The notes beneath the pieces are model-generated. The model saw nothing but the letters and a program-made list of their open reading frames with translations. It was not told the DNA's origin and made no database searches. A DNA stretch of 64,000 nt from Devosia indica (GTDB lineage Bacteria > Pseudomonadota > Alphaproteobacteria > Rhizobiales > Devosiaceae). The translations under genes and the position numbers were made by a program. Below, piece after piece: positions 18,670 through 27,107 of this stretch; the stretch's first letter is position 1; each line of letters starts with the position of its first letter. The stretch lies in assembly GCF_003056405.1 (NCBI RefSeq), contig NZ_PYVZ01000001.1, forward strand, positions 62,001-126,000, read 5' to 3'.

Positions 18670-20121
18670 TCAGATCGGATAATGGATCGGCCCGTCCTGC
18701 ACGGTGATCCAGCGCAGTTCGGTGAACTCGGCAATGCCCCAATTGCCGCCGAAGCGGCCATAACCGGAGGCCTTGACGCCGCCAAACGGCATTTGCGCCT
18801 CGTCGTGCACGGTCGGACCGTTGACGTGGCAGATGCCGCTTTCGATGCGACGGGCCACGGCCAGCGCCCGATTGACGTCCTTGCCGAAGACGGCGGAGGA
18901 GAGGCCATATTCGGTGTCATTGGCCACCCGCACGGCCTCGTCGATGGAGCTGACCCGCACCACGGTCACCACCGGCCCGAAGGATTCCTCGGCATAGATG
19001 CGCATGGAGGGCGTGACCTTGTCGAGCAGGGTTGCATCGATCAATGTGCCCTCGATCCTGCCACCGGCGGCGAGCACTGCGCCTTTTGCTGTCGCGTCCT
19101 TGACCAGTTGTTCGAGCCGCGTTGCGGCGGTGGCATCGACCACCGAACCGAGCGGGGTCTGGCCCGTGGTCGGGTCGCCGGCGACCAGGGTCCTGGCCTT
19201 TTCCGCGAGCTTTTCGACAAAGGCGTCAGCCACGCTGTCCATGACAACAATGCGCTCGGTCGACATGCAGATCTGGCCCTGGTTCATATAGGCGCCGAAA
19301 GCCGCTGCGGCGACAGCCTCGTCGAGGTCCGCATCATCGAGCACGACGAAAGGCGCCTTGCCGCCCAGTTCGAGCAAAGCGGGCTTCAAATACCGCCCGG
19401 CCTTTTCGCCAATGATGCGGCCCACACGCGTTGAGCCGGTGAAATTGACACGGCGGATTGCCGGGTGCGCGATCAGCGTCTCGACGATCTCGCTGGCATC
19501 CTGGGGCGCATTGGACACGGCGTTCAGGGCGCCCTTGGGGAGCCCGGCTTCGAGCAGGCTTTCGACGATCAGGCGATGTGTGCGCGGGCACAGCTCGGAT
19601 GTCTTCATCACCACGGTATTGCCGCAGGCCAGAGGTGTTGCCAGGGAGCGAACGCCGAGAATGACCGGGGCATTCCAGGGCGCCATGGCCAGCACCACGC
19701 CGGCAGGCTGGCGCACTGCCATGGCGGTCGAGCCGGGGCGGTTGGAGGGCACGATCTCGCCCTTGATCTGGGTCACCAGGCTCGCAGCCTCGCGCAGCAT
19801 GTCCGCGGCCAGCATGACATTGAACATGGCCCAGCCGGCGGTTGCGCCGATTTCAGCCCCCATTGCCTCGACAAAGAGCGGGCCCTTTTCTTCGAGAATT
19901 TCTGCGGCCTTGAGCAGGATCTTGCGGCGCTCCCTGGGGACGCTGCGCGACCACTCGGGAAAGGCCGCGGCGGCAGCATCCGCAGCGCGTTGCGCGTCAT
20001 CCACGCTTGCCGCAGCGGCGCGGGTCGCCACCGCGCCGGTGATCGGGTTCTTGCGTTCGAAAACGCGGCCTCCCGAAGCCTGTTGATCTTCATTGCCAAT
20101 GAGCAAGCCCAGCTGGTCCAT
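18670..20121 (-). CDS. aromatic aldehyde dehydrogenase (vanillin/salicylaldehyde dehydrogenase-like)
   Basis: This 483-residue NAD(P)-dependent aldehyde dehydrogenase has the catalytic Cys in NQGQICMSTERI, the general-base Glu in LELGGKAPF and the coenzyme segment FTGSTRVGR. The closing stretch QMPFGGVKASGYGRFGG is typical of vanillin and salicylaldehyde dehydrogenases. It follows livF by 24 bases, so it is the last gene of the ABC importer operon and likely oxidises the imported compound or an aldehyde derived from it (vanillin to vanillate, 4-hydroxybenzaldehyde to 4-hydroxybenzoate). Confidence 0.85.
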   Translation of the reverse strand: MDQLGLLIGNEDQQASGGRVFERKNPITGAVATRAAAASVDDAQRAADAAAAAFPEWSRSVPRERRKILLKAAEILEEKGPLFVEAMGAEIGATAGWAMFNVMLAADMLREAASLVTQIKGEIVPSNRPGSTAMAVRQPAGVVLAMAPWNAPVILGVRSLATPLACGNTVVMKTSELCPRTHRLIVESLLEAGLPKGALNAVSNAPQDASEIVETLIAHPAIRRVNFTGSTRVGRIIGEKAGRYLKPALLELGGKAPFVVLDDADLDEAVAAAAFGAYMNQGQICMSTERIVVMDSVADAFVEKLAEKARTLVAGDPTTGQTPLGSVVDATAATRLEQLVKDATAKGAVLAAGGRIEGTLIDATLLDKVTPSMRIYAEESFGPVVTVVRVSSIDEAVRVANDTEYGLSSAVFGKDVNRALAVARRIESGICHVNGPTVHDEAQMPFGGVKASGYGRFGGNWGIAEFTELRWITVQDGPIHYPI

Positions 20122-20145
20122 TGCCCTTCTCCTTCTGTAATCGTG

Positions 20146-20862
20146 TCAGGCGGCCGCGCCGCCAAGGAATGCCTGTTGCACTGCCGGGTCGGTCTTGAGC
20201 GCCTCGGCAGAATTTTCACCGGTGATGCGGCCCGCCTCCATGAGGTAGCCGCGATCGGAAATCGACAGCGAGATCGAGACATTCTGCTCGACCAAGAGGA
20301 GCCCGACACCGGTCTCCTTGACCCGTTTCAGCGCCCCGAAGAGTTCGGTGACGACGATGGGCGCGAGCCCCAGGCTCGGTTCGTCGAGCATCAGGAACCG
20401 CGGATGGCTCATCAGCGCGCGGCCGATGGCCACCATCTGCTGTTCGCCGCCCGACATGGTGCGCACCAGCTGCCCCTTGCGTTCGGCAAGGCGCGGGAAC
20501 AGGTCAAAGATCAGCGCATGGCGTTCGGTCTCGCTGGCCCGCGCCCGTTTGGGATTGGCTCCCAGGAGCAGGTTTTCCTCGACCGTCAGGTCGCCGAAGA
20601 CGCCCCTTCCCTCCGGCACCAGAGCGATGCCGGCCTCGGGAATGAGATGGGGTTTCGTTCCCAGGATCGATTTGCCGTCGAGCGTCACGCCCGACCCTGC
20701 CTCGGCTTTGGCCAGGCCAGCAATGGCCTTGAGCAGCGAGGACTTGCCGGCGCCATTGGCGCCCAGGATGACCACGGTTTCGCCTTCGGCAATGCGCAGG
20801 GAGACCTGGTTGAGCGCCAGGTGCCGGCCATAGCGCAGCGAGAGATTGGTGACTTCAAGCAT
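20146..20862 (-). CDS. branched-chain-type ABC transporter ATPase (LivF family)
   Basis: This 238-residue ATPase has Walker A GANGAGKSS, signature TMSGGEQQMVAIGRAL and Walker B FLMLDEPSLGLAP, the last being a LivF hallmark. It pairs with the LivG protein to drive uptake. It overlaps the livG stop by eight bases. Confidence 0.92.
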   Translation of the reverse strand: MLEVTNLSLRYGRHLALNQVSLRIAEGETVVILGANGAGKSSLLKAIAGLAKAEAGSGVTLDGKSILGTKPHLIPEAGIALVPEGRGVFGDLTVEENLLLGANPKRARASETERHALIFDLFPRLAERKGQLVRTMSGGEQQMVAIGRALMSHPRFLMLDEPSLGLAPIVVTELFGALKRVKETGVGLLLVEQNVSISLSISDRGYLMEAGRITGENSAEALKTDPAVQQAFLGGAAA

Positions 20863-21586
20863 GACCGTCTCCGAGATAAGCGGCGATCACGGCCGGGTCG
20901 GCAAGCACATCGGCGGTCGGCCCGTCGGCGATCTTGGTGCCCACATTCATCACCACGGCGCGGCTGCAGAGCGCCCGAACCGCTTCCATGATGTGTTCGA
21001 CCAGCAGCACAGTCATGCCGCGTTGGCCAAGCGAGGTGATGAGGTCGATGCCGGTCCGCAATTCGGTCGGGTTGAGGCCGGACAGCCATTCATCGAGCAG
21101 CAGCAGGCGCGGCTCGGCGGCCAGCGCCCGGGCCAGCTCCATGCGCTTCTGGTCGATATAGGTGAGGTCATTGGCGTGCTCGTCGCCACGTCCGCCCAGC
21201 CCCACTTCGGCCAGCAATTGCTCGGCCCGGTCGCGTGCCGCCTGTCCCCAGAGATGGTTGGGGCGGAAGGCCAAAGCCGCGATGACATTTTCGGCCACGG
21301 TCAGCGAAGGCAGGATACGCACCAGCTGGAACGTGCGCGCCACGCCCTTGTGGGCGATGCGGTTGGGCGCGAGGCCGGCAATGTCTTCGCCCGCCAGCGC
21401 AATGGCACCCGAAGTGGGGGCGAATGCGCCCGAGATCATGTTGAGCACGGTGGTCTTGCCCGAGCCATTGGGCCCGAGCAGGGCGACCGTCTCGCCTTCG
21501 GCCACGGTGAAGCTCACATCGTTGACGGCGGTCAAACCACCGAACTGCTTCCTGAGGTTCGTGATGTCGAGAAGCGTCGTCATCAT
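20855..21586 (-). CDS. branched-chain-type ABC transporter ATPase (LivG family)
   Basis: This 243-residue ATPase has Walker A GPNGSGKTT, GVARTFQLVRILPSLTVAENV (Q-loop) and Walker B LLLLDEWLSGLNP. The signature region reads LTYIDQKRMELARAL, a departure from the canonical LSGGQ but close to what LivG proteins show. Its start overlaps the livM stop by four bases. Confidence 0.9.
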   Translation of the reverse strand: MMTTLLDITNLRKQFGGLTAVNDVSFTVAEGETVALLGPNGSGKTTVLNMISGAFAPTSGAIALAGEDIAGLAPNRIAHKGVARTFQLVRILPSLTVAENVIAALAFRPNHLWGQAARDRAEQLLAEVGLGGRGDEHANDLTYIDQKRMELARALAAEPRLLLLDEWLSGLNPTELRTGIDLITSLGQRGMTVLLVEHIMEAVRALCSRAVVMNVGTKIADGPTADVLADPAVIAAYLGDGHA

Positions 21587-22515
21587 GCAGCCTCCCCATT
21601 GCTACGCAGGCGCTTCCAGAAATCCTCGGCTCCCGCCAGGACGCCGCGCGGCACGACGAAGACGATGGCAATGAACAAGAGCCCCAGGATGATCGAATAG
21701 TGGTTGGGGAAATTGGCGCTGAGCCATTCGAACAGCAGGAATAGGGGGATCGCCCCCAGCGCCGGACCCCAGAGCCGGTTGGCCCCACCGAGCAAGGCCA
21801 TGATGAGGGTGAGGAAGGAAATGGTCGGATTAAAGACGATGGAAGGTTCGACATAGGTCCAGCGTGGCGCCTGGATGGCCCCGACCAGGGTGATGATGGT
21901 GGCACTGACCGCGAACAGGGCAAGCTTGACCCCGGCTATGTTGATGCCGGTATGGGCCGCCACGGTTTCATCGTCACCGATGACCTTGAGCGCCAGGCCC
22001 AGCCGGGAGCGCGAGATGAACCAACCGATGGCAATGGTGATGGCGGCCAGCCCGAGCAATTGCCAGTAGATCTGCTCGGCCGTGATGGGCAGGAAGATGT
22101 AGCGTCCCAACGTGCCGGTGACATTGACCTCATACCAGGTGACGAGCTGGCGGATCAGTTCGGCCAGGCCAAAGGTGAAGATGACGAAATAGACGCCGGC
22201 CAGGCGCAGGGTTGCAAGCCCGACCACCAACGCCACGCAGAGCCCAATGCCGGCGGCAACCAGCAGCACCGCCCAATAGGGCAGCGCTTCGCTCAGTACC
22301 GCGACGGTATAGGCACCGATGCCGAAAAAAGCGACCGTGGCGAGCGATACATAGCGGGTGGGGCCGGAAAACAGTGCCCAGGCACTGGCCAGAACCACAT
22401 AGCCGGTCATGCCCAGCAAAAGACCCACGCCATAGGCGCCAAGCTGGGTCGGCAGGAAGGCCAGCGCGGCCAGGCCGAGGGCAACAAGAATGAAACCAAG
22501 AATGGTGCGGGTCAT
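21583..22515 (-). CDS. branched-chain-type ABC transporter permease (LivM family)
   Basis: This 310-residue membrane protein has around nine to ten helices and the LivM family pattern (MTRTILGFILVALGLAALAFLP start; SRLGLALKVIGDDETVAAHTGIN cytoplasmic coupling loop). ATG at 22515 gives a four-base overlap with the livH stop; a longer frame upstream overlaps livH too far. Confidence 0.9.
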   Translation of the reverse strand: MTRTILGFILVALGLAALAFLPTQLGAYGVGLLLGMTGYVVLASAWALFSGPTRYVSLATVAFFGIGAYTVAVLSEALPYWAVLLVAAGIGLCVALVVGLATLRLAGVYFVIFTFGLAELIRQLVTWYEVNVTGTLGRYIFLPITAEQIYWQLLGLAAITIAIGWFISRSRLGLALKVIGDDETVAAHTGINIAGVKLALFAVSATIITLVGAIQAPRWTYVEPSIVFNPTISFLTLIMALLGGANRLWGPALGAIPLFLLFEWLSANFPNHYSIILGLLFIAIVFVVPRGVLAGAEDFWKRLRSNGEAA

Positions 22516-23384
22516 CGTCCGGCAGCCTTTCCGAACAGGCCCGAGGGTTTCCACAAGAGGACCCCGAGGAAGAGGAGATAGGTAGCCGCCAGGGTGAGGC
22601 CCGGATCGACATGGGTGGCCACCAGCGTCTCGACGATGCCGAGCAGAAGCCCGGCGACCAGCGCACCCATGAGATTGCCCAGCCCCCCCATGATGACAAT
22701 GACCAGGGCCTTCATGGTGAAGACCACGCCCATGGAGGCGTTGAAGGTCTGGTACATGGAGATCATCACCCCGCCGGAGGCGGCGAGCATGGTCCCGAGC
22801 GCAAAGGCGAAGCGTGCCGTGCGGTTGACGTCGATACCGACCAAGGGTGCTGCATCGGGATTGACGGCGATGGCGCGAATGGTGGTGCCCCAGCGGGTGC
22901 GGGTCAGCACATAGAACAAGGTCGCGCCGATGATGACAGCCAGCGCAAAGGCCAACAGGCGATTGGCGGCAATATTGGTGCCCAGCACATTGATGCCGGT
23001 GTTGAGAAAATTATAGCTCGTATAGTTCGAGCCAAAGACCACCAGCATGACGCCCTGGATCACGAACAGCAGGCCGAAGGTGGCCAGGATGGAATCCACT
23101 TCCAGCGTGCCGCTCTTTTTCGAGCGCGCCACCAGTGGCTGCATCATCACGCCATAGATGAGGTAACCGAAGGCGAAGGCCAGGGGCAGCACGATGGCGA
23201 GGCCAAGGATCGGATTGATCCCGAGAGTGGAGAACAGCAGGAAGGCCGCAAAGGCGGCAAAGATCAGGATCTCGCCATAGGCAAGGTTCATGATGCGCGA
23301 GATGCCATATTGCAGCGTCAGCCCCATGGCGACCAGCGCATAGGTGCCGCCCAGCACCAGCCCGGTAATAAGTGTCGTGATCAT
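22512..23384 (-). CDS. branched-chain-type ABC transporter permease (LivH family)
   Basis: This 290-residue permease starts MITTLITGLVLGGTYALVAMGLTLQYG, the usual LivH beginning, and carries the coupling segment RTRWGTTIRAIAVNPDAAPLVGIDV. It forms the channel with LivM. The 83-base gap before it separates it from the binding-protein gene. Confidence 0.92.
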   Translation of the reverse strand: MITTLITGLVLGGTYALVAMGLTLQYGISRIMNLAYGEILIFAAFAAFLLFSTLGINPILGLAIVLPLAFAFGYLIYGVMMQPLVARSKKSGTLEVDSILATFGLLFVIQGVMLVVFGSNYTSYNFLNTGINVLGTNIAANRLLAFALAVIIGATLFYVLTRTRWGTTIRAIAVNPDAAPLVGIDVNRTARFAFALGTMLAASGGVMISMYQTFNASMGVVFTMKALVIVIMGGLGNLMGALVAGLLLGIVETLVATHVDPGLTLAATYLLFLGVLLWKPSGLFGKAAGR

Positions 23385-23467
23385 CTAATGTTTCACCTGT
23401 CCCAGCGCGGAGCGCGAGGTGGGCAGCCGCACGAGGCTATCGCACGGCCGCCGAAATTTGGTTGGTC

Positions 23468-24706
23468 CTATTGCGCCGGCCATGGGGCCTTGGGCAGCCT
23501 GGGTGCAACCGCGCCCTCCCGATCAGACGGCGCGACGGCGACGAAATTGCCGTCCTGCCACTGCCCGCCGAACCAGAGCGTGCGGAGCTGATTATCCTCA
23601 AGCTTGACCTCGCCCAGCACGGTCTCGAAGGTGCCGTTCGAAAGCTCCTCGGCAACCGCTTCGCGATCGAGGCCGCGGCGCTTGATCGCCTCTTCAAGCA
23701 TTTGCAGGCTGTTGTAGGTGATGACCGAACCCCACCAATCGGGCGCCTGACCGATGAATTCGGTATGGCGGGCGCGGTATTCCATGACCGCTTCATTGGT
23801 GATGTCGATGCCACCAAGGCTCATGATACCCTCGATCTTGTCGCCATTATTGGCAGCATAGACCGGGAAGCCGACGCCCACGCCCATATAGAGAACCTTG
23901 GGATTATAGGCCGCGACCTGTGCCTGCTGGGTCAGCGCGAAGGTGTCGGGCGGATAAGAAAAGGCTACGAAGGTATCGGCGCCGGAAGCGGCGGCCTCGT
24001 TGAGCATCGGCGTGAAGTCGGTGGTGCCCACGGGATAGGTCACGTCATAGACGAGATTGATGCCGGCATCGGCAAAAGACTGGCGTGCGGCGGTGATCAG
24101 ATCGATGCCGAAGCCATCGGCAACCGAGATGACCGCGACATCATTGTTGATGGTACCGGCTTCGTGCTGGTCGGTCAGGATGTCGGCCAGGGCCTCGGTA
24201 TAGTCATGGCCGCCACCGAGCATCCAGAAGCTCTTGCTCCAGCGCGCGGCAAATTCGGGGGCCTTGTCGGTCACAGCCGACACCGCAAGCTGGGGATAGC
24301 CGAAGCGGTCGAACAGCGGCGCTGCGGCAAGATTAAAGCCGGTGCCCCAGGGTGGCAGGATGAAATCGACATTGTCCTGGGTCGCCAGACGCTCAATGGC
24401 ACGCACGACTTCCTCGGATGCCGAACGGTCATCATATTCGATCACTTCGATGGGCAGGCGGCTGCCATCGGGCATCTCGAGACCGCCGGCCCCGTTCACT
24501 TCATGCACCCAGAGCTGGTAATTGGGCAGCGTGGTGATACCGGCGCCGCCGGCATTGGCGCCGGTCTTGGAAATGGCATAGCCGATCTTGACCGAAGTGC
24601 GATCACCGGTGTCCTGGGCGATGACGGCCATGGAGCCAGCGCCGGCGAGCAAGGCCGCGGCAAGACCGATGGCGCGCAGGGTTGTTCTGCGTGAATACAG
24701 AGTCAT
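23468..24706 (-). CDS. ABC transporter substrate-binding protein, branched-chain/aromatic acid type
   Basis: This 412-residue periplasmic protein has a twin-arginine-looking leader (SRRTTLRAIGLAAALLAGAGS) and the type I Leu/Ile/Val-binding fold (VKIGYAISKTGANAGGAG, EVIEYDDRSASEEVVRAIERL). Operon partners are livHMGF and an aromatic aldehyde dehydrogenase, so a phenolic acid or aldehyde is a likelier ligand than leucine; Rhodopseudomonas CouPSTU for p-coumarate is the known precedent. It is divergent from an AraC regulator with 154 bases between. Confidence 0.85.
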   Translation of the reverse strand: MTLYSRRTTLRAIGLAAALLAGAGSMAVIAQDTGDRTSVKIGYAISKTGANAGGAGITTLPNYQLWVHEVNGAGGLEMPDGSRLPIEVIEYDDRSASEEVVRAIERLATQDNVDFILPPWGTGFNLAAAPLFDRFGYPQLAVSAVTDKAPEFAARWSKSFWMLGGGHDYTEALADILTDQHEAGTINNDVAVISVADGFGIDLITAARQSFADAGINLVYDVTYPVGTTDFTPMLNEAAASGADTFVAFSYPPDTFALTQQAQVAAYNPKVLYMGVGVGFPVYAANNGDKIEGIMSLGGIDITNEAVMEYRARHTEFIGQAPDWWGSVITYNSLQMLEEAIKRRGLDREAVAEELSNGTFETVLGEVKLEDNQLRTLWFGGQWQDGNFVAVAPSDREGAVAPRLPKAPWPAQ

Positions 24707-24860
24707 GGGTTCCTCCTGTGGGCCCGTTTGCCGGGCCGGTCGAGCCGGGATGTTTTGTACTTTTCTCCGGCTACTGGTCGAACGCTACACGGGAAGCCGC
24801 ACCAACAAGAATAGACTTTTTTCGGAGAAACTTGTACTTTTGCCGGGAAATCGAGGGGAA

Positions 24861-25754
24861 ATGCACCAGATCGAAACACCGCTGAAGCTTCGTACTCCTG
24901 TCGACCTGGCCCGCGAACTGGACGGCCAGGTGATCGAGACGACGCTGGATACGGCCAGGTGGACCTTGCCGGGCGGGCAGAATTGCGTGTTTGTCCTTTC
25001 GGCGGGCGCGGGTACCGTCGCAACCCAGGGCGAGACGGCGCCGCTGCAGGCTCCAAACCTCATCTGGATCCCGGCCAGTCAACGCGCCGAGTTGATGTTG
25101 CAGGCCGGAGCGCGCGGGGCCTGGCTGTCGATTTCCGACATCGCGCTGGGCCAGATTGCCCTGCCCGGCAATATTGCCGAGGACCTGCGGCGCTTCGCGG
25201 CCCGGCCGCAATTGGGCACACGGATCGAGCGCAATGTGGCGGCGCGACTGGCAACACTGTTCGCGCTGATGAGCGAGGAATTGCGGTTCAATGCCTCGGG
25301 GTCGCAGGACATGGTAAGGCATCAGCTTGCGATTGTGGCGATCCTGCTCTGGCGCACCTCGGATCTGGCGCCATCGACGGCCCGGCCGGCGCCGCGCACC
25401 ATTGTGAGCAATTTCCTCACCATGGTGGACCAGCAGATGCGCTCGCATTGGACGGTGGCCCATTATGCCCGCTATCTCGGGGTCAGCGTCGACCGGCTGA
25501 CCAGCGCCGTGCAGCGGGCAACCGGACAGACGCCGCTGGCCCTGATCCATGCGCGCCTGTATGCCGAGGCGCGGCAGATGATCGAGAATTCGGGGCTGCA
25601 GATCGCGGAAATCTCTGCCCATCTCGGCTTTGACGATCCCGCCTATTTCTCACGCTTCTTCAAGCGGCTGGGTGGCAAGTCCCCACGCCAGTTCCGGCAG
25701 GAGGCAGCCCTGGGCCAAGTACGCGACGGTGGCTCCTACGCGGCCTGGCCATAG
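24861..25754 (+). CDS. AraC-family regulator of the ABC importer/aldehyde dehydrogenase operon
   Basis: This 297-residue protein has an N-terminal AraC-ligand-type domain and a C-terminal HTH pair (WTVAHYARYLGVSVDRLTSAVQ and IAEISAHLGFDDPAYFSRFFKRLGGKSPRQFR). ATG 24861 has GAGGGGAA just upstream; several upstream in-frame starts would overlap the divergent importer gene. It probably activates the livKHMGF-like operon in response to its substrate. It converges on the type I secretion operon with a 15-base gap. Confidence 0.82.
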   Translation: MHQIETPLKLRTPVDLARELDGQVIETTLDTARWTLPGGQNCVFVLSAGAGTVATQGETAPLQAPNLIWIPASQRAELMLQAGARGAWLSISDIALGQIALPGNIAEDLRRFAARPQLGTRIERNVAARLATLFALMSEELRFNASGSQDMVRHQLAIVAILLWRTSDLAPSTARPAPRTIVSNFLTMVDQQMRSHWTVAHYARYLGVSVDRLTSAVQRATGQTPLALIHARLYAEARQMIENSGLQIAEISAHLGFDDPAYFSRFFKRLGGKSPRQFRQEAALGQVRDGGSYAAWP

Positions 25755-25769
25755 GCTTGCCGCGTCCGG

Positions 25770-27104
25770 CTACTGCTCGTGGAAGGCACGCGCCATGGAG
25801 TCGGTGACCGGCTTGATCAGATAATCCAGGAAAGTCCGCTCCCGGGTCCGCACCAGCACCTCCGCTGGCATGCCCGGAGTGGGCGAGAAGCCGGGAATGC
25901 GCCCGATCTGATCCGGTGCAATGGTAATGCGTGCCAGATAGACATCTCGCTGGGTACCTTGAGCGCCGGCAATCGTGTCCGCGGAAATATATTCCACCTC
26001 GCCTTCGAGCACCGGCGTCGTGCGCTGATTGAGCGCTGTGAGGCGGATATTGGCCGCCTGCCCCTCCTTGACCTCGTCAATCTGCATGCGCGGGATCTGG
26101 ACCTCGACAATCAGCGGTACGTCGGCGGGCAGGATTTCGAAAATCGGCAGGCCGCTTTCCACTACGCCCCCAGTGGTGTGATAGTACATGCGCACAATGG
26201 TGCCCGCGACCGGAGACGAGATTGTGGTGCGGTTGAGGATGTTCTGGGCCTGCAGGGTTTGTTCGCGCAGTGCCTCGAGTTCGGCCTCCACCGTCTGCAT
26301 CTCGTCAAGTGCGGCCTGACGGACTGCGTCGCGCGCCTGGATCATTTCACCAGTGTATTTCTCGATCTGGGTATAGGTCTCCTGCACCTCGGATTCGAGA
26401 CGGGAAATATCCCCCTCGGCATCGAATACCGCCCGTTCGACGGACCGCACGGAGGACTGTGCCACCACGCCCTTCTCGAACAGCTCGAGCATCGCCAGAT
26501 GGTCCTCGCGCAGAAGCGCGAGCTGGCTCTGCATGGACGCGATCTGGGCCTGTCGACCACTGATGCGGAAGCGCAGGGCCGACAAGTTCTGTTCGATCAG
26601 TTGCAGTTCGTTGTTGAGCTTTTCACGCCCCGCCTTGAAATTGGTGCGCTGGCCTTCGACCACCGCGGCAATATCGGGATTGCCCATATGGTCCTGCACT
26701 GATTCTGGGGGCACATATTCATCCAGTTCGAGGGCCTCGGCATTGAGCCGGGCGCGTATGGCCTCAAGCCGGATGACGCGTAGCTGCAATTGCTTGGTTG
26801 TCGCATTGGCCGACGTCTCATCGAGCAACAGCAGGCTTTGCCCGGCGATCACCTTGTCGCCTTCGCGCACTAGCAGGTCCTTGATGATGCCCCCTTCAAG
26901 GTGCTGGACGATCTTGTTTTCGCCGGTCGCCACAAAGCTGCCCTGGGCAATGACGGCGGCCGAAAGCGGCGCGGTCGCCGACCAGGTCCCGAAGCCGCCA
27001 AAAGCCAGCGCCACCAGCACGGCACCGATCCAGACCGGTGCCCGGATGGAGCGCGGCACACCACTATACCATTCCAGGTTCTGAAGTTCACCAACGGCAG
27101 ACAT
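25770..27104 (-). CDS. type I secretion membrane-fusion protein (HlyD/PrtE family)
   Basis: This 444-residue periplasmic adaptor has one N-terminal transmembrane helix (about residues 24-44), a lipoyl-like half-motif GGIIKDLLVREGDKVIAGQ, a long coiled-coil hairpin (about 95-290) and the C-terminal barrel (VVESGLPIFEILP, PTPGMPAEVLVRTRERTFLDYLIKP). It bridges the inner-membrane ATPase to an outer-membrane TolC-type channel, which is not encoded in the window. It follows the ATPase gene by three bases and is last in the operon. Confidence 0.93.
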   Translation of the reverse strand: MSAVGELQNLEWYSGVPRSIRAPVWIGAVLVALAFGGFGTWSATAPLSAAVIAQGSFVATGENKIVQHLEGGIIKDLLVREGDKVIAGQSLLLLDETSANATTKQLQLRVIRLEAIRARLNAEALELDEYVPPESVQDHMGNPDIAAVVEGQRTNFKAGREKLNNELQLIEQNLSALRFRISGRQAQIASMQSQLALLREDHLAMLELFEKGVVAQSSVRSVERAVFDAEGDISRLESEVQETYTQIEKYTGEMIQARDAVRQAALDEMQTVEAELEALREQTLQAQNILNRTTISSPVAGTIVRMYYHTTGGVVESGLPIFEILPADVPLIVEVQIPRMQIDEVKEGQAANIRLTALNQRTTPVLEGEVEYISADTIAGAQGTQRDVYLARITIAPDQIGRIPGFSPTPGMPAEVLVRTRERTFLDYLIKPVTDSMARAFHEQ

Positions 27105-27107
27105 GGT

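Noticed and set aside
19465..20991. 508-codon open frame on the plus strand
   Set aside because: Covers parts of three clear minus-strand genes (aldehyde dehydrogenase, LivF, LivG); no homology seen.
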